In this document: in pieces, positions 17,823 to 27,661 of the stretch
Layout: each line of letters opens with the position of its first letter
Numbering within the stretch: the first letter of the stretch is position 1
NCBI RefSeq assembly: GCF_014841135.1
Contig: NZ_JACYTN010000013.1
Coordinates: forward strand, 1 to 64,000
DNA length: 64,000 nt
Direction: 5' to 3'
From: Paenibacillus arenosi
GTDB taxonomy: Bacteria > Bacillota > Bacilli > Paenibacillales > Paenibacillaceae
Translations under genes and position numbers: made by a program
Notes under the pieces: model-generated
The model's input: only the letters and a program-made list of their open reading frames with translations
What the model was told of the DNA's origin: nothing
Database searches by the model: none

Positions 17823-18800
17823 CTAAATAATATGATGCATTTTAAGTTGATGGATCATATAACTTGCACGCTCTTTGTAGCTATGCCGTTGTACAGCATG
17901 CATACCTTGCTGACGTATTTGCTCGCGTTCATTAGGACGATTCGAATAGTAATGGATTAGCTGTCGTGTCTCGAAAGGGGAGCTGGATACAACGAGATCC
18001 CTGCCAGGTATAAACAAGCGGCGAACTTCTGGTGTATCGCTCGTTAATAGAAATCCTCCGGATCCAAGAATTTCGTATGTGCGCTGCGTAACTTGAGATA
18101 GGTGGTTTTGTGGGCCGATGATCATGTCGGCAGAGCTGTATACTTTGCATGCTTCTGTATAGTGCAAATAGCCATGAATCCAAGCAGTGGGCACTTGAAT
18201 GCCGAGTATGGGCTTCATTTGACTCCAATGTCTTCCCCAAAAATCAATTTTTGTTCCATCTTGCAGAAGAGGTACGATTAATTGCTGCAAGGAATGGATT
18301 CGATAATGATCCGGGTACTGCTTCAATATTTTTGAATAGCCGTTTGCAACAACGGCAAGGCTGCTTTTATATTTTGCTTCGATTTTTCCTCGCTGGTGAA
18401 CGCTGTGATGATAGCCGAAGTCCATATGTGCCGCTGGAATGCCCATACGGATGTAGTCTCGTACTTTCTCCGCACTTATCGTGAACACAAAATCAGGTTG
18501 AACGTTGCTAACATAGGGGGCTGAAAATGTTTGGTGATGGGTAGGATCTTCTGTCGCCCAGAAAACATGAGGGATACCTGATTTCTTAACATATTGATGA
18601 ACCCATTTTCGCTTCGTTACACTATGTTCTGCTGTCCATCCTAGGCTAACAATAAGATCAGGGCGAAAGGTACGAAGCAAATAAGGGATTTTATTTTTTG
18701 TCAGCACGCCCGAAATTTTTACGTTATGTCCTAAGTCACGGAAGCCGTTCGGCAGACCATGAATCCACATCGGATGATTTTCAAGAAACAATACCCTCAT
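17823..18800 (-). CDS. CgeB-like glycosyltransferase
   Basis: 325 residues, GT-B-like, similar to the CgeB/Glyco_trans_1_2 family. The N-terminal half begins MRVLFLENHPMWIHGLPNGF. The C-terminal half carries the diagnostic TQRTYEILGSGGFLLTSDTPEVRRLF, where the nucleotide-sugar donor would bind, and the Glyco_trans_1_2 region up to the end. In Bacillus, CgeB takes part in glycosylation of the spore outer layer, and that role is inferred here. Its paralogue lies directly upstream on the same strand, with about 40 bases between them. The ribosome-binding site is AAGGAGG. Confidence 0.88.
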   Translation of the reverse strand: MRVLFLENHPMWIHGLPNGFRDLGHNVKISGVLTKNKIPYLLRTFRPDLIVSLGWTAEHSVTKRKWVHQYVKKSGIPHVFWATEDPTHHQTFSAPYVSNVQPDFVFTISAEKVRDYIRMGIPAAHMDFGYHHSVHQRGKIEAKYKSSLAVVANGYSKILKQYPDHYRIHSLQQLIVPLLQDGTKIDFWGRHWSQMKPILGIQVPTAWIHGYLHYTEACKVYSSADMIIGPQNHLSQVTQRTYEILGSGGFLLTSDTPEVRRLFIPGRDLVVSSSPFETRQLIHYYSNRPNEREQIRQQGMHAVQRHSYKERASYMIHQLKMHHII

Positions 18801-18837
18801 CTTATCATCCTCCTTTTCTTGTCTACGTTAAGAGTAG

Positions 18838-19815
18838 TTAAATCAATCCGTGTTTTTTGAGAATGGAAAGCATGTAGCGTGCTCGATTCGTATAGTTATG
18901 CTTGGATATTGTCTGCCGTCCATTTCGTCTTACTCGTTCTCGTGCTTGTGCATTCGCCAAATAGTAGCGGGCAAGCTTCAAAGTTTCCGCCGGGGAAGAG
19001 GATAGGGCGGCGTCGCGACCTGACTTCAATAGTTGCCTCGTAGCGGGGGTGCTGTTTGTTAATAAAAATCCACCTGAGCCGATTGCTTCATAGGTGCGCT
19101 GTGTGACCATGTCCGTATAATTTTGCAATCCTAATATAATTTTTGCTGAGCTGTACACTTTATTTGTATCTTTGTAGGGAATAGGTCCTTTGAGGAATCT
19201 TTTGGGAATCGCTTTGCCTAGATACGGTTTCATCCGTGCCCAGTTGCGCCCGTAGAAGTCAATTTTGGCACCACTTTTTAGCAGCGGTTTTATAAGGGTG
19301 TTTAGGGATGTGCGTCGATACAATTTGGGGTATTTCTGCAGTACATCTGGATAAGCGTTGGCGACTACAGCGAAGTCTGCTTTATATTTTCGAATGGGCT
19401 GTAGTTTACGATGTACGTTAGGATGAAAGCCGAAATCCATATGTGCTGCTGCATAGCCCTTTTTGCGGAACACGTCGACGGTTTGAGGTGAAATGGTAAA
19501 TACGAAGTCAGGCTTCAATCTGCTTAATAGAGGCAGGGTGAACACTTTTGTAAAATTGGGATCCTCAGTAGACCAGTAAATCAAAGGTATTTTGAATGAT
19601 GTCGCTAACTCTCGCATCATAAGCTCGTTTTTGGGTGTATGGTCAAGACCCCAGCCAACATTAATGAGGAGGTCTGGTTTGTAGAAGGTGAAAAGGGTGG
19701 ATAGAGAGTGTCTCGTAATGGGGCCTGATGTGCGTACTTCATGTCCAAGATCTCTAAGACCGTCGGGTAAGCCATACGACCACAGCTTTCCGCGTTCTAG
19801 AAATAAAATTTTCAT
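18838..19815 (-). CDS. CgeB-like glycosyltransferase, tandem paralogue
   Basis: 325 residues, the same family as its downstream neighbour. It shares the start motif MKILFLERGKLWSYGLPDGL, AAHMDFGFHPNVH and TQRTYEAIGSGGFLLTNSTP. The two proteins are clearly homologous along their whole length but diverged, so they may add different sugars or act on different acceptors. ATG at 19815 follows AAAGGTGG, and the TTG at 19824 is rejected. The genes probably form a two-gene operon for modification of a surface or spore glycan. Confidence 0.88.
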   Translation of the reverse strand: MKILFLERGKLWSYGLPDGLRDLGHEVRTSGPITRHSLSTLFTFYKPDLLINVGWGLDHTPKNELMMRELATSFKIPLIYWSTEDPNFTKVFTLPLLSRLKPDFVFTISPQTVDVFRKKGYAAAHMDFGFHPNVHRKLQPIRKYKADFAVVANAYPDVLQKYPKLYRRTSLNTLIKPLLKSGAKIDFYGRNWARMKPYLGKAIPKRFLKGPIPYKDTNKVYSSAKIILGLQNYTDMVTQRTYEAIGSGGFLLTNSTPATRQLLKSGRDAALSSSPAETLKLARYYLANAQARERVRRNGRQTISKHNYTNRARYMLSILKKHGLI

Positions 19816-20041
19816 GACAACCACCTTTTGTCAGCCATAGTAAAGCGTTAATCATTTTGAACAGCGGGCGTAATGACATGTACTCGCTATCAATATATTC
19901 ACAATCCCAATAAGGGAGCAGGCTCGAACCTAGTAAGGGAAAAACGCATATGAAAAATGACCATATATAGGTACCTTTATATATACAGTAATTTTCCAAG
20001 TGCTAAAGAGGTTGTTGCTGGTAAAAAAGATAGGCTCCAAT

Positions 20042-20070
20042 TTGCCGAGATTTACGTTAAGCGATATAAT
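20042..20070 (+). promoter_or_regulatory. SigA-type promoter of yeeN
   Basis: TTGCCG (20042-20047), a 17-base spacer and TATAAT (20065-20070) lie 46 bases before the start codon. Confidence 0.75.
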
Positions 20071-20116
20071 TGGGTTGATTATGCACATTTAAATGTGGAA
20101 AGAGAGCGAGATTAGT

Positions 20117-20836
20117 ATGGGGCGTAAATGGAACAATATTAAAGAGAAGAAGGCATCGAAAGATACGAATACGAGTCGTATCTATGCTAGGTTCGGTCGA
20201 GAAATTTACGTGGTCGCGAAGCAAGGGGAACCAAATCCTGAGTCCAATCAGGCTTTGAAATTCGTTATCGAGCGTGCCAAAACATACAACGTACCAAAAG
20301 CGATCATTGACCGTGCTGTTGAGAAAGCGAAAGGCGGCTCTGATGAGAACTATGAGGAGCTTCGCTATGAAGGATTCGGACCGAACGGATCGATGATTAT
20401 CGTAGACGCTTTGACGAATAACGTGAATCGTACGGCATCTGAGGTTCGTTCTGCATTTAACAAAAATGGCGGTAACCTTGGTGTGAGCGGCTCTGTAAGC
20501 TATATGTTTGACCAAACAGCCGTTATCGGCTTTGAAGGCAAGACAGCAGACGAAGTGTTGGAACTGCTTATGAATGCAGATATTGATGTTCGTGACATCC
20601 TAGAAGAAGATGACGCTGTCATTATTTACGCGGAACCGGATCAATTCCATGTGGTGCAAGAGGCATGCAAGGCTGCTGGCGTTACGGAATTTAGCGTAGC
20701 GGAGTTGACGATGCTGCCGCAAAACTTTGTTGAAATTGAAGCTGATGCTCAGCCGCAATTCGAAAAGTTGATCGATGCATTGGAAAACTTGGACGATGTA
20801 CAGCAAGTTTATCACAACGTAGAGGGCGACGAATAA
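20117..20836 (+). CDS. yeeN: YebC/PmpR-family protein, YeeN type
   Basis: 239 residues, three-domain YebC fold. It starts [30 protein letters not shown], the signature of the YeeN subgroup rather than the GHSKW-type YebC subgroup. The central motifs RYEGFGPNG and [14 protein letters not shown] are intact, and the acidic C-terminus is normal. The family has been described as transcriptional regulators, and more recently YebC proteins have been linked to translation. Which applies here is not visible. ATG at 20117 is chosen over the longer frame from 20093. Confidence 0.95.
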   Translation: MGRKWNNIKEKKASKDTNTSRIYARFGREIYVVAKQGEPNPESNQALKFVIERAKTYNVPKAIIDRAVEKAKGGSDENYEELRYEGFGPNGSMIIVDALTNNVNRTASEVRSAFNKNGGNLGVSGSVSYMFDQTAVIGFEGKTADEVLELLMNADIDVRDILEEDDAVIIYAEPDQFHVVQEACKAAGVTEFSVAELTMLPQNFVEIEADAQPQFEKLIDALENLDDVQQVYHNVEGDE

Positions 20837-20911
20837 GTCCGACTCGCTAAACTGTGATTAGACTGAATCAAGGCCATTTATGGAGAAGAGGGTTGCCCGT
20901 TTAACCATTGC

Positions 20912-21094
20912 TCACGGCTCAATGGGGGAATTCTCATTATCGTCAGGCTTTGTTTGCTGCTTGTCTAACATTCGGTTAAACAACACCTTATACATGTTGT
21001 TACCATCGTACAGAGTGCGCTTCACACGCGAGATGACCTCCGTGCTCGCGTGTGCCTCTGCTTCGTTTGTGCTGTATTCCTCCAACGATTCCAA
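20912..21094 (-). CDS. Possible small hydrophilic protein
   Basis: 60 residues, acidic and polar, with a TTG start and AAGGGG about eleven bases upstream. The residue make-up (MESLEEYSTNEAEAHASTEV) looks protein-like. The opposite frame is Cys-rich and less plausible. No family is recognised and no promoter is obvious. The rest of 20837-21185 shows nothing else. Confidence 0.35.
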   Translation of the reverse strand: MESLEEYSTNEAEAHASTEVISRVKRTLYDGNNMYKVLFNRMLDKQQTKPDDNENSPIEP

Positions 21095-21184
21095 AAGGCT
21101 ATAATCCCCTTAAATAAATCATCTAATACAGGTCTCCTTAGTTTACGGATAATAATGTTCTTTCTATTCCAGTTCCATTCCATA

Positions 21185-21216
21185 CAAAAAAGCAACCGCG
21201 GTTTATTGCGATTGCT
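21185..21216 (-). terminator. Terminator after udk
   Basis: On the minus strand, AGCAATCGC / GCGGTTGCT (9 bp, one wobble pair) with an 8-base loop is followed by a TTTTTT tract. Confidence 0.85.
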
Positions 21217-21266
21217 CGAAAGGAATGCTTGTCCAATTCTATATAGAAGAAAAGCTCAGGTCTCAA

Positions 21267-21896
21267 TTATTTGGATGACCAGTCGCTCGTCAAATATTTC
21301 TCAGTCAAAATAGACAGCAATTGAATGCCTACTTCATTTTCTCCACCTTCAGGGATAATGATGTCAGCATATTTTTTGGATGGTTCGATAAATGCTTCGT
21401 GCATCGGCTTAACCGAGCGCAAGTATTGCTGATGGATAGATTGGATTGTACGCCCGCGTTCTTCAATGTCACGCAATACGCGGCGAAGAATGCGAACATC
21501 CGGGTCTGTATCAACGAATACTTTAATATCGAGCAGCTGACGCAAGTTTTCGTCAGACAATGCGTGGAGGCCTTCAATAATGACGATGTTGTTCGGCTTC
21601 AGCTCAATAGTCTCGTCAGTTTTGCGGGAGTGTGTCGTAAAGTCATAGACAGGTGCATGAGCCGCTTGTCCTGACTTCAGGACGTTCAAGTTCTCAATTA
21701 ACAGCTCATTGTCAAAAACGAAAGGATGATCGAAGTTGATCTGTTCGCGCTCTGACATGCTGAGATGAGAGTGGTCCTTGTAATAGTTGTCCTGAGATAT
21801 AAATGTCACTTTGTCTGAACCAAGACGATCAATGACGGATCTTGCTACAGTTGTCTTGCCTGAGCCGGTGCCGCCGGCGATACCAATGATAAGCAT
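21267..21896 (-). CDS. udk: Uridine kinase
   Basis: 209 residues. It phosphorylates uridine and cytidine to UMP and CMP in pyrimidine salvage. The P-loop GGTGSGKTT is at residues 8-16. Further signatures are SQDNYYKDHSHL, NFDHPFVFD (nucleoside binding) and YDFTTHSRK. The length and sequence are typical of Bacillus Udk. The gene is monocistronic, with its own terminator. Confidence 0.97.
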   Translation of the reverse strand: MLIIGIAGGTGSGKTTVARSVIDRLGSDKVTFISQDNYYKDHSHLSMSEREQINFDHPFVFDNELLIENLNVLKSGQAAHAPVYDFTTHSRKTDETIELKPNNIVIIEGLHALSDENLRQLLDIKVFVDTDPDVRILRRVLRDIEERGRTIQSIHQQYLRSVKPMHEAFIEPSKKYADIIIPEGGENEVGIQLLSILTEKYLTSDWSSK

Positions 21897-22036
21897 GGTG
21901 TTTGAGTAAACCTCCCTAGTGGTGACTGCCGATACGAATTGTGAGCATTCAGATCCTTACTCTAAAAAAGAGCTCGCATCGAACACACAATTATAGTATT
22001 TTAGCACAGGTCACATTTATTTTCATCTGTGAGGCC

Positions 22037-23764
22037 TTATAGTTGCTGACTTTTTCGATATTCGTTAGGCGAGACACCAACTTGCTTCTTGAACACTTTG
22101 CTAAAATATTTCTCATCTGGAATACCTACCATAGCGGCAACTTGTGAAATGCGCAGATGCGGGTTCATAAGCAGCAGCTTGGCCTTTTTCGTTCGTATCG
22201 CAGCAAGATAGTCGGACAAGTTAATACCGAATTGTTGTTTGAATTTGCGCGAGATATACTCGCGGCTTACAAAGAAACGCTGCGCCATTTCTTGCAGCGA
22301 AATGTCCTGGTGGTAATGCTGCTCGACATATTTAGCGATGTCGAAGATGATGTGCTGCTCTTGGCCCTGCTGCATATAGCAGGCATCGGCCAACAGGGTT
22401 AGCTCTTGCAGCCATAAGCGCTGCCATGCATCCAGCGAAAATGGCTCTGCGATATGCGGTGAAGCATGCGTGTGCGCCGTCTGCGACGGGTATTGTCGCA
22501 GCAGCTGCTCTGCGGCTTCACCAACTGCTTCATGCGCAATATTGGCGCGAATCGTTTCCCATTCGCGGTAGCTGGCATGAAGCAGCTTCGGGGTTAAATA
22601 TCCCGAAGCCCGCACGGCTTCCATAAACGGCTGCACAGCCTCCGTCATTTGAGCGGCGCTGCCGCTAAGCACGGCTAGCTTCCAGCTCTCCTCATAGGCG
22701 GATAGGCGAATCGATCTTACGCCTTCAGCGCCAGTTCCCGTTGTAGGGGAACTTATTGCTCTTGTTGCATCATTATGCGAGCTGGTGGCAATTGTCGTAT
22801 CACTTGCAGCAGTTGCAAATGTAGAAGCTGTTGCTGGGACGTTATGAAGATAACGGTCCCCAAGCAGCAAATTGCGCTCGAGCAATGCCTGCTTTGCTTC
22901 TTCATAACATTGAGCCATGCCTGCTGGGAAATTCCGAACATCGCTGCATCCAAAATGCAGTCTGCGATGTAAAGTCCTGTATAACGCTTCGTTTATATCT
23001 TGCAGTAAAATGTCCAATGCTTCTGTTTGCTGCCATAGCACGATTGCGATCTCTCCAGGGGAGTTCCAGCGGCGAAATACAACACCGCGCTGATGGCTGT
23101 CATTTACATACTCAGACATAATGTTGACGAGTGAGAAATACAGCAGGTCGCGATGATGCCGGAAGCGATGTTTGAACGCTTCGTCATCTGCATTTACATA
23201 CACAAGAGCTAAGCGGATATGCTCGATGTCGGAGGCCAGTTCAAAGCTCTGCTGAATGCGGCGTACCGTAGACATTTGTGCATTAGCGCTAGGGTCATCA
23301 ATTAAGCTTGACCATAGTTTCTCGCTGACGACCGGTTTGAATTCATTCATTTGAATTTGCTGCTGATTGCGCTTGCTGCGCTCTGCTTCTTCCTTATTCC
23401 ACACCTCTACAGCCCTTCCGATTGCTTCATTAACGCCATCTGGTTCGATCGGCTTCAATAAATAATCGATTCCACCGTGCTGGAGTGTGTGGCGTACCAA
23501 GTTGAAGTCACCATGTCCACTAATTGCTATCAGTTTGGTAGTAGGACTATGCTCGCTAATCCACTCCATCAGCTTCATGCCGTTCACATTTGGCATCATC
23601 ATATCGGTCATAATAATTTGCGGTTTGTGCTGCTCTATATAGGCAATGGCCTGTTCCCCATCAGCGGCTTCATCAACTTGTTCAATACCGTGCTTTTGCC
23701 AATCGACGAGCAGGCGAATGGCAGCTCTTACATGAGTTTCGTCATCAACGATAAGTACCTTCAT
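22037..23764 (-). CDS. YesN-type response regulator with AraC DNA-binding domain
   Basis: 575 residues. An N-terminal receiver has phospho-acceptor Asp54 (MTDMMMPNVNG). A long poorly conserved middle follows, and an AraC/XylS double helix-turn-helix ends the protein (about 475-575: ISLQEMAQRFFVSREYISRKF ... VGVSPNEYRKSQ). The ATG overlaps the kinase stop codon (ATGA), so the two are translationally coupled. Pairs of this type sit next to CUT1 sugar transporters and activate them in response to extracellular sugars. The divergent permease genes are the expected targets. Confidence 0.95.
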   Translation of the reverse strand: MKVLIVDDETHVRAAIRLLVDWQKHGIEQVDEAADGEQAIAYIEQHKPQIIMTDMMMPNVNGMKLMEWISEHSPTTKLIAISGHGDFNLVRHTLQHGGIDYLLKPIEPDGVNEAIGRAVEVWNKEEAERSKRNQQQIQMNEFKPVVSEKLWSSLIDDPSANAQMSTVRRIQQSFELASDIEHIRLALVYVNADDEAFKHRFRHHRDLLYFSLVNIMSEYVNDSHQRGVVFRRWNSPGEIAIVLWQQTEALDILLQDINEALYRTLHRRLHFGCSDVRNFPAGMAQCYEEAKQALLERNLLLGDRYLHNVPATASTFATAASDTTIATSSHNDATRAISSPTTGTGAEGVRSIRLSAYEESWKLAVLSGSAAQMTEAVQPFMEAVRASGYLTPKLLHASYREWETIRANIAHEAVGEAAEQLLRQYPSQTAHTHASPHIAEPFSLDAWQRLWLQELTLLADACYMQQGQEQHIIFDIAKYVEQHYHQDISLQEMAQRFFVSREYISRKFKQQFGINLSDYLAAIRTKKAKLLLMNPHLRISQVAAMVGIPDEKYFSKVFKKQVGVSPNEYRKSQQL

Positions 23765-25635
23765 TCCGTTTCTCGTCCCACTTTCAATAAGATCTTCACG
23801 CTTGTTCCGTGCGGAACGACAGCCTCCACCTGCATGGATGCAGGATAGCTGTTAAAGAGCTGGAGCCTTGTCATTACGTTAATAAGACCGATGCCACTTA
23901 CACTTTCTTCAGATGGAGCATCGCCATCCATATATAAAGACTTCTCTTCTTCTTGGTTAGAGAGCAGATGATTCGGCTCGTACATAATCGTGCTTCGTTT
24001 CGTCGGCACAGGCGCGCCTGCTGCTTGCAGCTTCTCATTCAGAAGCGTGAGCTTATCTGGTGCAATGCCGAAACCATTATCTTGCACGCTAATTTCTAGC
24101 GTGTCAGAAGCATGCCATCTGCTGGTTATTCGCAGCAGCCCACCTTGAACCGTACGATCAAGACCATGTTTGAAATAGTTTTCTACGATCGGCTGCAATG
24201 TCATCTTCGGTACGATGACAGAGAGCGTGGACGGATCAATAGCCAGCTCTACCTCGAATGCGTGCTCGAATCGTTGGCCTTGCAGCTGCAAGTAGGCTTT
24301 TACATGATCGACTTCTTCACGTAAAGAGGCCGTGCTCTCATTATTATACATGCTGTAGCGCATCATCTTTGCTACCGCTGACAGAAGCGAGTAGATGTGC
24401 GGCGCATCATGCTTCAGTGCTAATGTACCGATCGATTGCAAGGCGTTGTTCATAAAATGCGGATTGATTTGTGCTTGCAAAGCTTTGAGCTGATTCGTTT
24501 TATTCGCAAGTTCCAGCTTATATTCTTGAACGATTAAGTCGTTAATCGTCTTCATCATATCGCGGAACCGTTTGGACATCATGCCGATTTCATCATGGCT
24601 GTCCACTTGGATGTTGACGTTCATTTTGCCTGCTTGAATTTGATTCATATAACGCATAAGCTGTGCAATCGGCTTCGTAATCCGAATCGATATCCAAAGG
24701 GTAGCTCCAATAATAATAAGCGTTGATATCGATAGTAGGGCCATATTAAACATCAGGGTCCGATTCGTATTTTGAAGCAAGTATTTCTTCGGCATTTCTT
24801 TTACTAATGTCCATTGGGCAATGGGTGAGTCTATACTTTCATGGACATATAAAGCGTTATCATGTTCAAAGTTGCCTTTCGTTTCAGCTGTGAGCAAGCT
24901 ATCGCTTAGCCAAGGCTTTTGCAGTGGCTTACCCAGCAGCGTCTCGTCATCTGTGTACAGTACTAAGCCATTTTGATCAACAATATAAAGTTGTTCCTTG
25001 TCTTTCTCATATAGCTGGTCGGTTATTTCAGATATCGCTTCCAGCTTCACATCAATAGAAAGCATGCCTAATTCCTTCGTAGACGGCACCTTGTAAATCG
25101 GACGGTGCAGCGTAAAGACAGGAACGCTTGGCTTCCACTGGGTAGAAGGGGCAAAGCCATATGTCTCACTCCTATAAGTAGGCTGGATTTGAATCCCTTG
25201 CTTCGCATAGTTGGCCGCAGGCTCATACGGTTCTGACTCGTATTTGCGGTGAGGCAGGCTTTGTGCAACTAGAATGGCTCGCTTCACCTCATTGCGGTAC
25301 ATATACACCTGATGGACATGTCGCATCGAAGATTCGATATTTTGCATGACGGCATAAGCTTGCGCTTCCATATACGTATCATCGTAGCCTCGTTCGAGCA
25401 TTTTGAAAAATTCAAAGTTCGTATAGACGAACAGAGAAGATTGATTCAAATCATGCAACATATTTTGCAAATTGTGCTTTCCTTGATAGATAAGCTTCTT
25501 GTTCTCTTCTAATGTACGTTCCTGCAAAGATTGATAGTTGTTTATATAGGTAATGACCATCGTAGACATGGTCGGTACGATTGTTGCAATGAGCAGCAGC
25601 GTGATCAGCTTTGTGCGAATACGGTTCCAGCGCAT
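23761..25635 (-). CDS. YesM-type sensor histidine kinase
   Basis: About 624 residues. Helix 1 (about 13-30) and helix 2 (about 295-318) enclose an extracellular Cache-like sensor of roughly 260 residues. A HAMP domain follows (ITKPIAQLMRYMNQIQAGKM), then the His_kinase domain with QAQINPHFMNNALQSIG, whose His is phosphorylated, and an HATPase domain with DNGFGI. ATG at 25635 has GGGGGTT upstream, so the TTG at 25653 is rejected. It is divergent from the sugar permeases, and the likely signal is an extracellular oligosaccharide or its binding protein. Confidence 0.94.
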   Translation of the reverse strand: MRWNRIRTKLITLLLIATIVPTMSTMVITYINNYQSLQERTLEENKKLIYQGKHNLQNMLHDLNQSSLFVYTNFEFFKMLERGYDDTYMEAQAYAVMQNIESSMRHVHQVYMYRNEVKRAILVAQSLPHRKYESEPYEPAANYAKQGIQIQPTYRSETYGFAPSTQWKPSVPVFTLHRPIYKVPSTKELGMLSIDVKLEAISEITDQLYEKDKEQLYIVDQNGLVLYTDDETLLGKPLQKPWLSDSLLTAETKGNFEHDNALYVHESIDSPIAQWTLVKEMPKKYLLQNTNRTLMFNMALLSISTLIIIGATLWISIRITKPIAQLMRYMNQIQAGKMNVNIQVDSHDEIGMMSKRFRDMMKTINDLIVQEYKLELANKTNQLKALQAQINPHFMNNALQSIGTLALKHDAPHIYSLLSAVAKMMRYSMYNNESTASLREEVDHVKAYLQLQGQRFEHAFEVELAIDPSTLSVIVPKMTLQPIVENYFKHGLDRTVQGGLLRITSRWHASDTLEISVQDNGFGIAPDKLTLLNEKLQAAGAPVPTKRSTIMYEPNHLLSNQEEEKSLYMDGDAPSEESVSGIGLINVMTRLQLFNSYPASMQVEAVVPHGTSVKILLKVGRETE

Positions 25636-25751
25636 GTTCGAACCCCCGGTCAATATTTTACACCAATCCGTTCATATCCATCGGTGTTGTCTCATTCTCA
25701 ATCCATTCATAATGAGAATATCACAGGATATTTGAAAGGATAAGCAGGAAA

Positions 25752-25776
25752 ACGATCAACAGTGAATTTTGATCGT
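25752..25776. promoter_or_regulatory. Palindrome in front of the permease operon
   Basis: Perfect 8-bp arms ACGATCAA (25752-25759) and TTGATCGT (25769-25776) with a 9-base centre lie between the divergent kinase and permease genes. This is a plausible binding site for the AraC-type regulator or another sugar-responsive factor. Confidence 0.45.
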
Positions 25777-25809
25777 ATCGTCCTAGTTCACAATAAAGGG
25801 GTGTAGCGG

Positions 25810-26691
25810 ATGTCACGAAAAGCTAGGTCACAGCTAGGTCAACAACTGTTCTTCGTCGGACCGGCAACCTTCTTCTTTATGATTATTGTTGGTATTCCAT
25901 TCTTAATGGGGATGTACTACTCGTTCACCGATTGGAATGGTGTAGCTGGAACGGTAACTTGGATCGGACTGGATAACTTCAAAGCGATCTTCAGCAGCGA
26001 TTCCGATTATTTTGCAGCTTTTTGGTTCACGGTTAAATTTACGGCAGTCGGCGTTGTACTTACGAATGTGATGGGTTTCGTTATTGCCTATGTGCTTACT
26101 AAGCCGCTTAAAATGCGAAACGCACTGCGAACGATATTTTTTATGCCCAATGTCATTGGAGGCCTGCTGCTCGGATTCATCTGGCAGTTTATCTTTGTAA
26201 AAGGATTCGCTACTCTCGGTGAATTAACCGGTTGGTCCTTCTTTAATCTGCCGTGGTTGGGAGATGAAAAGACAGGTTTCTGGGGTATCGTTATCGTATT
26301 TGTGTGGCAAACGGCTGGATATTTAATGGTTATTTATATTGCAGCATTAACCAACGTACCGCGAGATATCATGGAGGCGGCAGAGATTGACGGTGCATCT
26401 CGTATGCAGGTATTGAGAACGGTCATTATGCCGCTCGTTATGCCAGCGGTTACGGTATGTTTGTTCCTCGCCATTTCTTGGTCGTTCAAAATGTTTGATC
26501 TGAACTTGTCGCTTACGAAAGGCGGGCCGTTCAAGTCTACAGAGTCGGTAGCGCTCAACATCTATTTGGAAGCATTCCAAAATAATCGCTATGGCTTAGG
26601 TGCAGCAAAGGCCTTTATCTTCTTCGTTATCGTAGCGCTCATAACGCTCATCCAAGTACGCATCACGAAGAGCAAGGAGGTTGAAGCGTAA
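25810..26691 (+). CDS. Sugar ABC transporter permease, UgpA/MsmF type
   Basis: 293 residues with six membrane helices. The permease EAA loop is EAAEIDGASRMQVLRTVIMPL, which docks with the ATPase. It belongs to the CUT1 family for di- and oligosaccharides. It starts at ATG behind GGGGTG and overlaps the next permease by one base (TAATG). No ATPase gene is nearby, so the system probably uses a shared MsmX-type ATPase encoded elsewhere. Confidence 0.95.
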   Translation: MSRKARSQLGQQLFFVGPATFFFMIIVGIPFLMGMYYSFTDWNGVAGTVTWIGLDNFKAIFSSDSDYFAAFWFTVKFTAVGVVLTNVMGFVIAYVLTKPLKMRNALRTIFFMPNVIGGLLLGFIWQFIFVKGFATLGELTGWSFFNLPWLGDEKTGFWGIVIVFVWQTAGYLMVIYIAALTNVPRDIMEAAEIDGASRMQVLRTVIMPLVMPAVTVCLFLAISWSFKMFDLNLSLTKGGPFKSTESVALNIYLEAFQNNRYGLGAAKAFIFFVIVALITLIQVRITKSKEVEA

Positions 26692-27530
26692 TGAAAAAGC
26701 TAAACAGGAATTATTCAGGCAAAACGTTTATCGTCGAAATCGTTATGATCTTAATGGGATTGCTGTTTCTCGTTCCATTCTATTTCCTACTCGTCAATTC
26801 GGTAAAATCGTTCGGTGACTTGCTGACGAATGCGGCTAGCTGGCCGACAACGTTCGAATGGGGCAACTATAAGCGTGCATGGGAAATTACAGACTTCCCC
26901 GAAGCCTTTATGAATTCCTTGTTCATAACGGTAGTAAGTATATTGCTCATTGCTCTGATAAGCTCGATGGCTGCGTACCGCATGGTGAGACATAACAGCC
27001 GCTTCAATAAAGTGTTGTTCATGGTGTTTGTAGCTGCGATGGTTATTCCATTCCAATCCGTTATGATTCCGCTCGTCAAAGTAACGGGCTGGCTTGATTT
27101 GGCGAACAGCCGCACAGGGCTCATTATTTGTTATCTCGGATTCGGGGCGCCGCTGTCGATCTTCTTGTTCCACGGATTTATTAAATCCGTACCGCTTGAG
27201 GTGGAAGAGGCGGCAGTTGTAGATGGCTGTACGCCATATTCGGTCTACTGGAAAATTGTATTCCCATTATTGAAGCCGATGCTCGTCACCGTCATTATTT
27301 TGAACAGCCTCTGGATCTGGAATGATTACTTGCTTCCATCCTTAATGCTGCAAAGTGACGCGCTGCATACGATTCCGATCGCGACATTCGCGCTGTTTGG
27401 GCAATACACGAAGCAATGGGATTTGGCTTTGCCTGCATTAACGCTTGGCATCCTGCCGATTATTATCTTCTTCCTAGCGATGCAGAAGTACATCATTGAA
27501 GGGATTACGGCTGGTTCGGTAAAAGGGTGA
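26691..27530 (+). CDS. Sugar ABC transporter permease, UgpE/MsmG type
   Basis: 279 residues, six helices, the second permease of the CUT1 heterodimer. The EAA loop is EEAAVVDGCTPYSVYWKIVFPLL, here written in two parts: EEAAVVDGC and the following PYSVYWKIVFPLL. The C-terminus (KYIIEGITAGSVKG) is typical. Its start codon overlaps the stop of the first permease, ensuring equal amounts of both. Confidence 0.95.
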   Translation: MKKLNRNYSGKTFIVEIVMILMGLLFLVPFYFLLVNSVKSFGDLLTNAASWPTTFEWGNYKRAWEITDFPEAFMNSLFITVVSILLIALISSMAAYRMVRHNSRFNKVLFMVFVAAMVIPFQSVMIPLVKVTGWLDLANSRTGLIICYLGFGAPLSIFLFHGFIKSVPLEVEEAAVVDGCTPYSVYWKIVFPLLKPMLVTVIILNSLWIWNDYLLPSLMLQSDALHTIPIATFALFGQYTKQWDLALPALTLGILPIIIFFLAMQKYIIEGITAGSVKG

Positions 27531-27647
27531 TATGAACGATAAGTCGGTGGATGGTTGGGCCATACATGCTGTTCATTCTTTAGCATATTAATCTTTTGAT
27601 CCAACAATCCGATCAATGATTTACACCTTAATGGTCAATTATGTTGG

Positions 27648-27661
27648 TGTAATCGCTTTCA
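27648..27661 (+). promoter_or_regulatory. cre site (CcpA) ahead of the binding-protein gene
   Basis: TGTAATCGCTTTCA matches the cre consensus TGWAANCGNTNWCA at every defined position. It lies 10 bases upstream of a TATACT -10-like box (27672-27677), in the -35 region of an apparent extra promoter for the solute-binding protein. The rest of the 256-base gap between permease and binding protein shows nothing else clear. Confidence 0.75.

Noticed and set aside
19825-20041. Minus-strand frame of 81 residues upstream of the second CgeB-like gene
   Set aside because: It overlaps the CgeB start in another frame, is rich in Trp, Cys and Phe and has no ribosome-binding site. The interval otherwise only carries the yeeN promoter.
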